From: Phoronis australis
Taxonomy: Eukaryota > Phoronida > Phoronidae
Assembly: GCA_002633005.1 (NCBI GenBank)
Contig: NMRA01000857.1
Coordinates: forward strand, 17,672-55,928
DNA: 38,257 nucleotides
Direction of reading: 5' to 3'
A program made the translations under genes and the position numbers. Every line of letters begins with the position of its first letter. Position 1 is the stretch's first letter. Below, in pieces: positions 1-12,800 of the stretch. The notes below the pieces were generated by a model that did not search any database, was not told the DNA's origin, and was given only the letters and a program-made list of their open reading frames with translations.

Positions 1-132
1 AGACACATGTTGTCAGCGGACACCAGAGACGACCGCGTACAATGGTGCAACAAACTGAACGAGGCACTCAAGAACCTGCGCATGTGGTACTCGGAAGCAC
101 TTCACCCCGTGCCAAAAGGTGTCGCTGTCTAG
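1..132 (+). CDS. ANLN: Anillin-like protein, C-terminal exon (partial)
   Basis: The frame starting at base 1 is open for 43 codons to a TAG at 130-132. It reads RHMLSADTRDDRVQWCNKLN, then EALKNLRMWYSEALHP and a short tail. Vertebrate anillin ends in the same pattern: LSADT, an acidic/Arg pair, W, KLN, a short Leu/Arg helix, RLW, then a proline-rich tail. This is the last helix of the anillin PH domain. Anillin is a contractile-ring scaffold that binds actin, myosin, RhoA and septins in cytokinesis, and its PH domain helps recruit it to the furrow membrane. The gene enters from outside the window. Bases 1-2 are AG, so the exon may begin at base 3, or the window may simply cut the exon. An anillin-like paralogue (rhotekin or Mid1-type PH) is possible, but the LSADT to RMW match favours anillin itself. 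Confidence 0.82.
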   Translation, partial: RHMLSADTRDDRVQWCNKLNEALKNLRMWYSEALHPVPKGVAV

Positions 133-921
133 ACTCGGATCTCTACATAAGCCGGGGGGCTTTCGTCGATTGGTCGTTTACACCAGCGAGATTATAATGC
201 ATTTTATTTACATTACCGTTTGTAATAAGAGCTTCAACATTGTTAATCACAGCATTTTATCACATTATTCATTACTTGACTAGATTTTGTTCCGAAGAAC
301 ATCTCACCCAATGTTAATTATTTATGTTATATTATTATTATTATTACCCCCATGTCGTGCCACTATTACTTTTATCTGGTTTGAGGTTTTCACTATATAA
401 AGCCTACAGAAAACTAACAAGTTCATTGACAGTTGTGTGGTCTGGTATAGGTGATGTTTGAGGTATCGTTTATAGGCTGGTATTTGACACGGTGTTGAGT
501 CTTTCGTAAAATTAAATGCAAAATATCACCGTGAATGCACACAATAACTTTAAACAGCAATGTGTCATATGTATGTAGACATACAACAGCAAGGTGTTGC
601 TTCAGTCTTAAATTGTTAATATGTTTGTAGATAGTGTGTATATTACATGTAAACTAGAAATGTTCAAATGTTTTACGTGCTATCAATAGTTGCTTGATTG
701 ATTGTGAATGTTGTGCAAAGTGTCAGTGAGACCAGTGAATGTGAGACTGATATACTTCGTGCAGAAACAATGGACAAAACCTGGACTTCTGCTGCCAGAC
801 TGGCCGAGACTACTGCTTGTTAACACTGCATGCGATAGGTGTTCCAACAGGTCTTTGTAGATAGGTCAGAGGTGCAGATATTGGTGTTGGATGTCATAAT
901 GTGTATACGTTTTAGAATAAA
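133..921 (+). other. Probable 3' UTR of the anillin-like gene
   Basis: About 790 bases of AT-rich non-coding sequence follow the stop codon with no ORF of note. The first AATAAA in the sense orientation is at 916-921, followed within 30 bases by T-rich sequence, which fits a cleavage site near 935-950. A TATTATTATTATTA tract lies around 330-346. The extent of the UTR is inferred from the poly(A) signal only. Confidence 0.5.
916..921 (+). terminator. Poly(A) signal AATAAA
   Basis: This is a canonical AATAAA hexamer about 785 bases after the anillin-like stop codon, followed by a T-rich segment (939-955). It is the likeliest 3' end signal of that gene. Confidence 0.5.
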
Positions 922-1149
922 TTGTAGATACCCAATTAAAGTTTATTTTTAATTTCAATGCCATTGTTAAATACATATATAATCAAACATTGCACCATAC
1001 TCTCAACTCTGAGCTGAGGATATTTCTGGGTTTTCTTGTGAGATTGGGAAAAAAGACAACACTAAAGTTCAGCTCTGATAGCAAAATTCTACACAGCATG
1101 TGTCGTGTTTATTCCAGCTAACATCAATTGGTTTCAGTGATGTGTGGGA

Positions 1150-1290
1150 TCCAAGAAACGTCCACATTTGTCCAATTTCAGAACGTCATATCTCAGAAAT
1201 GATTGGCTTCATATGAAACTAAAATACTACGCTTTGTGAACTGTTCTCCAAAACACCGCTGGCAATTGTTTTTAAACTGCTCCACTTCTC
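1150..1290. repeat. Dispersed repeat, copy 1 (pair of 14475-14600)
   Basis: The segment contains TCTCAGAAATGATTGGC followed by TTCATATGAAA and ends near CTGCTCCACTTC. A matching order of blocks occurs at 14475-14600: TCTCAGAAACAGATG, TTCATATGAAAG, GTGTTCCACTTC. The two copies are diverged, non-coding and not adjacent to any gene start. The family was not identified. Confidence 0.45.
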
Positions 1291-1718
1291 TGCTATCGAA
1301 TATTGGACTTTTATGAAAAATATCAAGTTGCATGAAATGAGAACAAAATGATGATTTGGAAACCAAGCGTTTTTGAGATTTCATCTTTAACATTAATGTA
1401 TTAAACAAAATTTGGACGTGATATTGATACTGCTATTGGTGTAGTTTTGTTATATTGATGTACCTTTATTTTATGCTAAATTTTACTAGACAGTCTTGCG
1501 ACACAATAGTAGCATACTGATAAAGTCTGGCTTTTTACTTTCAGAAAGCAGTATACTTTTAGTGCCAAAATCTTAAGTTTTGTAAAAACCAGAGTAGTTG
1601 CCAAAGTACACAGACTAGTCAATAAGGTCTTACATCAGCTGAAGTGGAAATGCATATCTGATCAAGAACTCATAACGGCAATTCCAAGCTAACTAGTGGA
1701 GGACATGCTTAGTAGGTA

Positions 1719-2275
1719 TGTTCCAGTAAAATCCGTGTGGAAGGAGGGGGAGAAGGCAATTGAAATAAAAATTTATGGGTGGTTGTGTTTGATTTTAAGT
1801 TCAAACTGGCTGGTGGTCGTACTTCAAAAAAATAAAAATTTACAGGTCATTTCATTGTGCCATAAATGTTTGATGGTGGGTAATTTCTAATCAGTAAGTT
1901 TTATAAACAATCCGCACAGAATCAACAACTAAAATAAAAACGCAACTTGCAAAAAGCTCAGACTTTTTCACTCCCTCCGATCTCCCCATCAGCATGCCCA
2001 TAACACCAGTCAACCACAGGCGCTCGAATTTCTCGACGGCTAATAACCACATATAAGAAACATATGTTCTCTTAGTAATGAATAACATCAGTGGTTATTG
2101 AGGAACAGATAAACTCAAGTGCCTGTGCAGTCAACCACAAGGACAACAAAAAAATTACGGGTGGTTGCATTTCAAACTTATAAAAAATTACAGGTGGGCT
2201 GAAGAAATAAATGAAAAATATGGCTGGTGGGTGCGAAAAAAGTGCCTTCCCTCCCATATAGATTTTACTGGAACA
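1719..2275. mobile_element. Inverted-repeat (MITE-like) element, 557 bp
   Basis: The left end reads TGTTCCAGTAAAATCC and continues into a purine-rich GGAAGGAGGGGG and AAGGCA. The right end, reverse complemented, reads TGTTCCAGTAAAATCT, then GGGAGGGAAGGCAC. The two ends thus form a terminal inverted repeat of about 35-40 bp. Inside is a diverged direct duplication: ATGGGTGGTTGTGTTTGA near 1774 and ACGGGTGGTTGCATTTCA near 2157. There is no transposase ORF, so it is non-autonomous. Target duplication could not be assigned. A relic of the right end occurs at 3054-3105. Confidence 0.6.
2040..2150. repeat. Dispersed repeat, copy 1 (pair of 22850-22950)
   Basis: Ordered blocks ATAACCACA, AAGAAACAT, TGTTCT, CATCAGTGGT, AATAAACTCAA/GATAAACTCAA and CCTGT are shared with 22850-22950 in the same orientation. 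This copy lies inside the inverted-repeat element at 1719-2275, so the second locus may be a relic of the same family. Confidence 0.4.
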
Positions 2276-3590
2276 GCCCTGTGTGAAAAGTCAGCCAACA
2301 AAGCAACAATTACGATCTCTGGACTTGGAAGCATATTTCATTAGTTACATTGAATTCCAAATCTGTTCATCCATTCAGACTACGGTTTCTTGACTGCATG
2401 GAAGTCCAATAAAAATTCATTTGACACTTGCACCTGCTAATTAATACATGTGATAAAGTATCTGTAAAGCGAACAAAACATTCTCAAATTATTTGTTGAT
2501 ATTCATATTGATACTTCGGTTTTGAATACACCAGATTACCTTTCACACTAACAGAAACTACACGTTGACATCAGTGCGAAAGATATTTTTAAATTAGTGA
2601 TAGTACTGCGAACACCTCACTGTGCTGCCATATAATGGGCTTGTGCTCATAATGAATGGCACAGCCAGAGTTATCTTAGTCATTTAATTGGCCCTGTAGT
2701 ATGCAGTGGATTATGAATAGGGGATTGGGGTATGTTTTTGTAAAGATGAAGTTTCAGTTTCCGAATCATTTTGTACTTTTAGTCTAAGCATATTTGAGTA
2801 CATTTATACTGCATGGTAAAATTGTATTACATGATAAAACTTACAGTTAAATATTAAAGAAATTTTACATTTTTGGAGCTCTGAAAGTTCAGGTTTGAGT
2901 TTGCAGGTTCAGTTGAAAAGCGCATTCAAAGAGGAGAAATTAAAATGGCCACACAATCTCAAGAAAATATGAGTGTTAACATTACAAACTAATTACAAAG
3001 TGGGTGGTGGGTGATAATATTGAAACGCAAATAGGGGGTGAGGATGAAAAAGCCCATTCCCCCTCCCATGCGTAATTTGCTGAAACAGTTCTAAAGTTTC
3101 ACACACAAATGCAGGCCGCCAATTCCTGATATAGACAGTTTCTCTCATCTAGGCACACGGGCCTCAGTTCCAGTGAAATCCTGGGGAAAAAGGTAATCTC
3201 CTAACTCCCACTCGGCTCACACTCCAAACTCAACCCACCATGCCGCACTATTTTTGTACAAATTTGTATGTTCACTCCACATACACAATGCAATATGGCA
3301 GTTATCGAATCGCATAATTTAAAGTACAGAGATTAAAACACTGGCCCAGGTTTACTGACAATTCGAGGGATTTCCTCTATGGCACTTATCATTTTTCAAA
3401 TGTATTTTGGGACGGCTGTCAACTCATACACATGTTGTTACGTCACATCATCATCAACACCAACCCAGGATGATTTACAGTTAAGTAGATGAACTTCACC
3501 AATTTTCCCCATCATTCTTCTAAAAACCAAAAGACGTTCTCACAGGATTAGCACAGTACCATTTGATATTCATAGAAAAAAAGTTCAATG
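2276..3590. other. Intergenic / TCAIM 3' flank, no gene seen
   Basis: This is the convergent space between the anillin-like gene (+) and TCAIM (-). It probably includes the TCAIM 3' UTR, but I found no clear minus-strand AATAAA close to the stop. At 3054-3105 there is a diverged copy of the right end of the 1719-2275 element: CCCCTCCCATGCG, then TGCTGAAACAG. Nothing else was recognised. Confidence 0.5.
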
Positions 3591-3890
3591 CTACCTAATT
3601 TCTTCAGCCCAGTTCCAGGGGATGTACATGTTACCATTCTGCATCACAGTGTAATACACAGAGACCACAATACAGCATCCTTTTAAGGAGACTTGGATCT
3701 CATAGGGATTGTCAATTAAGTCCATACAACACTTGATCATCATGGCTACAGTGATGTTACTGTCCTTCTTTAGAGACTGCAGTTGATAACTCTCGACCAC
3801 TCGAAGCACAAGTTCTGTCTCCGTCTTCTGATTACTGGAAATAACGGAAATGTTTGAAACCCCAAGTGTTTTTCCCAAGGCTCCAAAAAT
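3591..3890 (-). CDS. TCAIM: TCAIM last coding exon
   Basis: The acceptor is AAATTTAG at 3892-3891 and the stop codon TAG is at 3593-3591. It encodes 99 residues ending YYTVMQNGNMYIPWNWAEEI plus R. The vertebrate protein ends FYSVMQDGDLCIPWNW plus a short basic tail, so the C terminus is complete. Phase 0 follows from the previous exon. Confidence 0.9.
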   Translation of the reverse strand: MFGALGKTLGVSNISVISSNQKTETELVLRVVESYQLQSLKKDSNITVAMMIKCCMDLIDNPYEIQVSLKGCCIVVSVYYTVMQNGNMYIPWNWAEEIR

Positions 3891-6800
3891 CTAAATTTCA
3901 TTCAACGTAACCTTTAAATGCAAATTCTTGAAAATTTCTGACAATAAGCTTGCACAATAATGAAGAACAGTCAAACAGTTAATCGATATAACAAGAACAA
4001 TGTATAGTGTTGAAATGCGCAAACGACGGCACCACAAACAAAGTGATTCTAGAATTATCTATAAGTATAATAAACTGGTCACACAACAGCGCAAAATACA
4101 TTCAAACTCGTCTAAAAAGGGGAAAGCATCATCTACCTAATACAAACTATTTCCCAATTTCAAGAAAATCCGTCAAGGAATTCCAAAGATACAGAGGCAC
4201 TCAAAGGCACCCACGCCTGCACCACAAACGGTATGCTTGTAGGAATGTTCATTAGTATCAAACATGACTACTAGGTAGGACAGAAAACGTTGAACTTGTT
4301 CAAAAATGAGAAGCCTCGAGACACACTAGTAGTCAGGTCCATCCGAAAAAAAGTTGTGAACTGTTGCCACATTCATAGGAACTCACTTGTCATATTGGGG
4401 GCACTGCAGTAGATGGACCTATACGAAAAGCAACGTCATGTCATGCCATTGTTAATGAGAAAACATCTGCCAATTTCTCATTGCTAGTTCCAGAATTTGG
4501 TGGATAGAGGCAAAATAAAAGAAGTGCAACGTGAAGCGTTGAAATGCGCCCATGACAGCAACGCATCGTCATCTGTTGCCATGTCTACAGGAGCCCATCT
4601 ACTACATTTCACAATGATCGTTCAAAGCGTTAGAGATACAGTCGTAGATGCAAAATTGCCCCTAGGGTGCGCCAGCATAGTCGAAACCATCTGAAAATCC
4701 ATGTCAGCCAGGATCTTCACATCAGGAATACAACCATCAACTTTCATAATGAGAGGCAGACATCAAAATCATATTAAGCAAAATTTTTAATTGGCCACCA
4801 GGTGGCGCAGAAAACATAAAGTCCGTAAATCTATTTTTCTCATGGACAAAATATCACAGCAAGTTCATTTTAGAGAAACAACTCCTACCATCATGTCATG
4901 AAAATAGCATTTACAGGCCATGTCACACAAAGACTAGTCTAGACCAGGTACTTTACAACATCCAAGCAGCATGTAAAGCCTATTCATAGAAAATACATGC
5001 TGGAGTTAACTGAGCGAGTAAATTTTTGTTAGAAAGTAGTGGGCCTTTAATCATTTCCATCAAATTAGTTGTATTGCATTAGAAACACAAAGGGTATGGT
5101 AATGGGCCGTCTGCTGGTGATGGTGGTGACTGAGGCGTCATTTGAAAAACGCACTTTAAAAATCCTGATGTACCTACTTGTACACATCCTTGGCTGTCTG
5201 TGCAGCTACTACAGCATTGTCACTGATGAAGTCAACGATGAGTTGAGCTGGATGTAGGTACGGAAGCCTGAACAATCCCGATGAGTCGACATGACATGAG
5301 CCTGAACTGAAATGAACGGTAAAGCAGACGGTGAGTAGAGCCAACGCATCAGCTCTCCTTGAAGTGAAGGTCCATTAAAAGTTGTTTTTCGGATTCTGAA
5401 AAATGAACATAAATCAGAAGAAATTTCCGAAATAGGGGCAAAATACTTTAACGTCGAGTGTGCTAGTGCAAACAAAATTAAATTCCCATGGGTACTTAAG
5501 GTCGTACCAGGTTATAATTCGCTTTTTTTCTTTGCTTTTTTTGTAACAGTAACGAATCAAGTCGTCTGCCATCTTAAGCTCACAGATTTTGCTTATGAAT
5601 GTGAACCGTGTATTTGGGGGCAGCTGTGTCAAACAATGCGTGTATTCAGTCCGTTTTGAAAGAGTGTGCTAACATGCCCTCATTTATCTCGGCTGCCTAA
5701 GTGCAGCCAGATACGTCTGAGGAACTGCCAAGAACAAACGTGTTGTAGTATCTCCACTTTCCTTAAGGACTCGCTAAGTGTTAATACTTAGGATCCACTA
5801 CCATGTCATTTTTGCTGAAAAATTTATTTTTGTGATCTCTGTTTGGACATGTGTGGGTCACTGTCTGCTGTGCAAGGCCAGTGTGATGTGTCTGCCACTA
5901 AATTCTATATTTTCGATATACACACCTACAACCCTGGTTTAATGTTATCCACCTCACTAACTTTCCTGTTAATCAGCTTTTATTCTTGGTAATGGAGGAA
6001 GACTAGACTGACAATGAATTCGGCTTCCACCCAGCCGGCATGACTGGTTCATTTTGTCTGAATACTTTTGCCTTATACTGTAAGTGTCTTCTGCTCCTCT
6101 GAGATTGGCTTGTACTGTAAGTGTCTTCTGCTCCTCTGAGATTGGCTTGTACTGTAAGTGTCTTCTGCTCCTCTGAGATTGGCTTGTACTGTAAGTGTCT
6201 TCTGCTCCTCTGAGATTGGCCTTAGTATTTGATGTATGTAAGAAAGTGCATGAACATGCAAGTAGAACCCCAAAACGATTTTCAAGGGTGTGTTGATATA
6301 TACATCTGACAATACATACATAACCGTACACAGAAGTCAAAATACCTTTCAATAGCTATGTTCAGATGACTAGAGTCCTTCGGCAAGCTTGATGTGTCTA
6401 CATGCAACATAGCACTCAGGAGGGTCTTTAGCTGTTCTTCGTACACAGAAGCCTGTAGGTGGGTATGTTGATTACACGTTGTGATCTCTACGCCATGTAG
6501 TATTCGCGAGAGCCTTTTTTCTGAAGACGGTATTCGCTTCAAGGTTTCTAACTGATGTTCAACAGTTGACAGGACCTAAATTTAGAATGCAGTTCTAATA
6601 TAATACTGATTAAGTAGTAATCATGATCTCTTAGACAGTTTACAAAATATAATATACAGAGGCATTTTAGAAAAAACAAAGTTTTCAATACGGTTTCCAT
6701 GTTTTTCAAGACTTAGTCATAAAATGGTATAAGTTATCAGTTCTGAACTCACAGTACATCAAACCATCAATGTTTCTGTTTAAAAATAAAATTCTCAACT

Positions 6801-9800
6801 ACGTTCTTGGTGTTACAGACAAACGCCCACACTCAAATCATTCCTTTGCTTTCGCTCACAAAGGATTGATATCTACAGAAGCTCCAACCATAACTTTAGG
6901 GACCAAATACCCATACTCAATCATTGATCTAATTTTCTAAGAGTTGATATTCCCAGAATTAGAACAAGCATGACTTTAGGGACTGTTACTGCCAAATACC
7001 CATACTCAATCATTGATCTAATTTTCTAAGAGTTGATATTCCCAGAATTAGAACAAGCATGACTTTAGGGACCAAATACCCATACTCAATCATTGATCCA
7101 ATTTTCTAAGAGTTGATATTCCCAGAATTGGAACAAGCATGACTTTAGGGACCAAATACCCATACTCAATCATTGATCCAATTTTCTAAGAGTTGATATT
7201 CCCAGAGTTAGAACAAGCATGACTTTAGGGACCAAATACCCATACTCAATCATTGATCCAATTTTCTAAGAGTTGATATTCCCATGACTTTAGTACTCAC
7301 CCTCCACCACTGCTGAGGAACCTCTTCACTTGATAGTAATAGCTCTCCATGAACACTTACACCAGAGTGAGCTCCAAACACCACTGTTCTGTCTGAAAAA
7401 CAGCACCACCTAGTGTAACATAGAGAAACTTGAGATTGTCCAGCAATAACTGATTACATTATCATAGGAATGCACGATACATTATTTTTTGCAAAGAGAA
7501 TCCAACTGATATAAGAAGTTCCACATGATATCACTGCCCTTGGTGGTGAGGTAATTTATTCAGTCAAAAAATGCAAATAAGAAAGCTTGCATTTCACAGT
7601 AGCACAATAAACTTGTAAAGCCTTCAACAAAGACTGCATTACTCATCTTTTCAACAGCTCATAAGATTAGATTGTGAAAGGCGAAGAATATGTGCACAAC
7701 ATCATTAGTAAGACCTACCTCTGAGGCATGGGTGAACGTCAACCATTCTCTGGAATGCCCCGAGGCAGGCCAAGAACTGTGTAGTATTCCATCCGCTATC
7801 CCATCTAATGTCTGCCAGGCCTGTCAATAATCATTGACTTGAACTTTAGTTAAATAACTAGGGCTTGGTATGAACAATGACAAACGAGAGGAAAACTTTC
7901 CAGGTGATGTATCCTTCCCAGTGTGATAGAAATACCTTGGTGTCGTAAAATTTAACTGTAATAAATGTTTTTGCATGAATAAAGACAAATTAATGACAAA
8001 ACAGAGATGAAAAAGAGGAAACTTGAAATCAAATAGGAGAAAATCGAAACCAAAAAAGACGAAATCCTCTTAAAAGAGGAAAATTCTAAGCACTGAATAA
8101 AGGGGAAACGAACTCATGTATTCTGCCAAAAACAACTTTTGATTTCGCCACTTACTGTTATAAAATTGGCCTCATCTTGTTCTGTACTCGGAGTAGAAAT
8201 GGTTTATAGGCTTGAGAATAACTGACAGGTGGTTACTGCTTCAGACCACGTCCACAAGTTGCTTATCATGACAGGTTAGTTTCAGTTTCCCAATGAGCGT
8301 GTCCGTCAGGGGACCACAGGGGATTTGTTGTAACCAATTTCAATTCAATCAAATGATGAGAATCCCATGACACTGCCAACTGACCCCCGTGAAAGGCCTA
8401 CCACACAATCGGTTTCAACAGTGAGGTGGTTAGGTTACTCGTTAGAGCCCATGCAGGTAATATTGACGCGTGACTTTTGTAAAAAATCCAACCTAACAGA
8501 AAATGGCTTACAAACCACAACATAACATCAAGCCTGCTTGTGAGAGTTGCTGGTCAAGAGCACAACAACCACATGGCAATGGAAGATATCACCTAATTCA
8601 TTTCTAGCATGAAAGATCAGTTAAAAACAGTCACCCACCCACAAACAATATTTTTCTTAGAGAGACAAGTTAAGCGTGACCTCCCTGTTCAACTAGGTCA
8701 ATCTTGTTTTGGTATTCTTATGCAAGATCTATAATTTGTGTTGCTTATCAAATCAAAAAAAACATTGAAACAAGAAAATAGTAGAAAACATTTACAATAA
8801 ATTAATTGTCATGTTCATATATTTTACAAATACGCAACATCAACTGAGAACTATTTTGTTATGACCTAATGAATGAGTGCTTAGTCTCAGCCACATGACT
8901 TTCTGTTCATGAAGGATTATGCATGATAATTACAAAGAAATTAACCCCAGTATTCAGATATCGCTCTCATAACCACATGCCATAGTGAGATTTTCAAGAC
9001 AAATTATGATGGGTTAAGTCACTTAGTATTATAATTTTGTCTTTTCAAACAGGAAAAATGCCATGGTTACTAGTACTGCTCAAAAGGATACTAAATCATG
9101 TTTTGATGATTTCAACCAATCCTCATTCTGTCACCTGCTGACGCATCATTGGCATCAATCTTCCAAGTTAAAGGCAGAAATCAACAAAAAACTCACAGAT
9201 TAGACATAAAGGTCCTTGGTGTCTTCTCCCACAGTTGTCGTGTAATTCCCTAAAAGCATAGGTGACGCTTGCCATTCATCAGACTTGAGAGGAGTTTTCA
9301 AATATTCCTCCAAACTTTTGAGAATTGTCGGGGGTGACAGAGCATTATTTTGTTTCGGAGAACTGGATGGGAAATTCGTTTTTAGTATCTGTTCATAGCC
9401 CATAACTGGGTTTGGTATCCTTTTAAAACACTGCATAATGGACATTACCATGATAACCCACCTAACTGCTGACACAAGTCATTACAGATCCTGTCAGCCT
9501 CATCAAGCAGTGGTTTATTTATCAACTGAAGATCAATCGCTTTTGGCACATTGGTCCTCATCCATGTCCTACAGAAAAAGAAATGGATTGCTTAGGTTAT
9601 GGGTGAAGTTATCAGCAAGTTTGCACCTTTGTCCAACTATCAGCAAACTGAAGGTATATTTTTCCGAAAACAGAAATTGTGTGATTTTGAGCTTTTTTCC
9701 AATCTGCAATTGATTGGGTCACATGACTATAACTTTTCATCAAAATTTCTGAACATGAATTTATGAAACAATATTAATATAATTCTACTTAATGGAAAGA

Positions 9801-12800
9801 CTGCGTTCTACGTGTTTTTTTTTGTAAAGCTGGTGCAGTCTTTGTGAGAGACGTTTTAGATAATGAAAATAAACTGTACAGTTGTCTTGAGAAGTGCTTA
9901 AAAAGAGATACAAGGTATTGAATTGGGTTCAATTCGATTCCTTGGTGCCAACCTTAAATACTTGGCCAATCCAAAATGAACTATCTTCCAAGTCCATGGT
10001 TTCTTTCACATCAGGTCAAATAAATGCCAAGTGGATTAAATATATTTTAGTACTCAATGTGTCATCTATTTCCTGATGTAGAGCACAGACTAGTAGAATC
10101 ATATACCAGCCAGGAAATAGAGTAGAAATTTATACCCAACCCAATAAATTTTGGTAGTAACCCACAGAAATTCTAAATATTATTCCTTGCCTAGAAAAGT
10201 GTTTACCATGAGCCGTGATCAAGTTTTGCAACTTCCGCCGATCTATGACGCTATACTACTTCGGAGAACAGAACGACCGGAAACCAGGACGCCCCCTACC
10301 ATTCGTTGACAAAGAACTGTAGAGTACAGTTCGAAATGTTCGAACTTCTAAATCCTGGTCTCTAAGTAAGTTGATTTTACTTATAAACAAGCATAGGTTA
10401 AGTAGAAATTACAAAGAGTAAACAATGCCAGTAAAATATACCTTTTTTGCATTAGGATAATGATGTAAAATATTTCAGAAGTTCTATACCATGTACAGTT
10501 GACCTGTATACAAATAACAAGCCTGTATATCAAGCCTGTATACCAAGCCAGTATACCAAGCCTGTATACCAAGCCTGTATACCAAGCCTGTATACTAAGC
10601 CTGTATACCAAGCCTGTATACCAAGCCAGTATACCAAGCCTGTATACCAAGCCTGTATACCAAGCCTGTATACCAAGCCTGTCAATTACAACAAAACTTG
10701 TACAAACTCAAGGATTTCATCACTAAACATTATATGACTTTATTGTCATTTCAACACGATAGAGCCCGTTTCCAGACAAAAACACCTCGACTACAAATCA
10801 GTATCTGGTTGGCATGAGGCTTGCTAATTAGTAACAAGATGTAAAGTTCGTGTGGCTGAGGATGCTCATGTTTGTCTTAATATATTCTTATGTTTAATTA
10901 GCAGCAGTGTATCCATCATCGACATCCTTATGACTTTCGTTGAATAAACAAGTATGGACCTACGCGTTACACTGATTTCCATTCAAGTCTCTGATGCAAA
11001 CAGCTTGCACTGCACGTGTGCCATCGAGTTTGCTGAATTGCATGTACACAAAATCTTGCTTTTTCAATGTGGGTAATGACAAGTTGAAGTAGCAGAGAAA
11101 ACAGACGACTGGGAAGATTCCATGTTTGCAAATTTGAAGCAGAAATATATATTAAATAGACAGCACTGAAAATTCCTAAATTTAATTAAATTACTACTTG
11201 TCAGGAAATCACTACGACCAATGGAGATAAGCTGTAGGGGTGGGGGTCGGTCATGGGTACACACTTTCATGAGTCAAGTGAGTTTGTCTTCCATTGCTTG
11301 TAAAATTTTAGACTCTTGATCAATTTTCTCATGGCGACACCATTTGAAAGTCAAGGACGATATGTTTGATTACACTAAGTTAACTTTTTCAGATTGAAAT
11401 ACCATGGAATATATATGGAAATACAAACCTATGTGTAAAGGTGACAAGAATGATAGTTCTCTATGCTTCATCGTGAATCCCTGACATCATAATTAACAAA
11501 TAAAAACTAACAATGTAGTAAACAGGAAGCTGCTGCATATCAAGACATTTCAACTATATGCACAACAGTAAGGTTACATTTAATTTAACTAACCCACCGT
11601 ATAGACGTTGGCTGACTATATCTCACTTCAGGCCACTCCTTGCTAATCCCATAGAAGGAGTAAAATGTGGGATCCCAGTCAACTGGTCTCGGAAACTCGG
11701 CAGGCTCATCAACAATATCATCAATATGATCATATGCTAAATCACATGATTTCAGAATATCTTGAACAGTGCCCAGTACACTGGTGGATAACAGGGATAT
11801 GTTGACTCGTCGGAAGTTTGTACCTACGTGTAGAAAAGCATCTCAGTCAATACAAATTGGATCCACAATAGTATCTAACGACAAACTGAAGCCCAAGTCG
11901 AGTTGACAAACATGAAGCTAACTGTCTAGATTTTGAATGAATTGATCTGTATTACTTGAGTCAAGTTCACATAATCCATAACTAGTCCATAAACTATATT
12001 TCAAAAACTTTCAAGCGCTTTATTAAAACCCCAAAATATCAAAACAGGATTGGTTAGCATTCACCGAATCAACTCTGTGTAACAGAGTCAACGACTCATG
12101 GGACACCTGTGTATTGAGTGAGGGCATTTCTGAACACTGAATACATATGGCTTTACGCAGTATTAATGTCAATAATTGTAAGCCGTGTTCCCCAGCAGCC
12201 TCTCTACAAGTGTGTGAAGATATTTGAATTCTTAACGCTAACTAGGTGTTCCTCCATCCTTATAATCAAGTGGTGAATTGACTCACCAATATAAGTTGCT
12301 TGACAATAACTACAATCAAATTTATACACTACATGGGATTTTAGAGCGAAAGGAATCTTATCCTTAACACCTGTCCAACTAAACTCAAAATCTTGCATGA
12401 CTTAAATACAAGCTGAACAACTGTTGTTTCGCAAAACCACAACGATAATGATTTCATTTTACGATGTGCCATCTTGGAGTAAAAACCCGCATAAGGCACA
12501 CTGAAATAATGAGTGTTGCTAGGCTTAGGTATTAACAGAGCTTTGTATGAAAGCGACTCACTCACTCGATCTCTAAGGACACACTCAATCAATTGGCGAG
12601 GAAATGAATTCCTAACTAGATCGTTTGCTAACCTCTCAAAGTTACTATGTAATAAAGCCCAGGTGTTATTAATCTTAAAACATGTCAGCAAGCATTCTTA
12701 TCAAACCAATCTTTTAAGAAAATGACGTGAAATTGTTGAAATTAGTTAATAACCCAGTAGAAGTACTTGTACGGTACTCTGATGTCACAACTTAGCCAAC

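Noticed and set aside
6077-6220. CRISPR array
   Set aside because: The units are head-to-tail with no spacers, and the DNA is clearly animal.
5969-6352. Repeat-containing minus-strand protein (127 codons)
   Set aside because: The frame is created by the 37-bp tandem repeat and adjoining intron. Real coding here is only exon 6346-6575 in its own frame.
7719-7820. Initial idea that these exons belong to a Fanconi complex protein (FANCI, FANCB or FAAP100)
   Set aside because: Adding the HPDLFGQHPRE and IPWNW exons gave an ordered end-to-end match to TCAIM instead.
9200-9461. Continuation of the TCAIM exon at 9462-9568 as a frameshifted coding region, or a 31-bp intron
   Set aside because: The donor at 9461-9460 joins in phase to 7820 and restores the conserved QQLGLADIRW. 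The extra frame has no similarity and a 31-bp intron is implausible.
10381-10726. Tyr/Pro-rich repeat protein on either strand
   Set aside because: Both strands are open because of the 13-bp unit. No promoter, domain or splice support.
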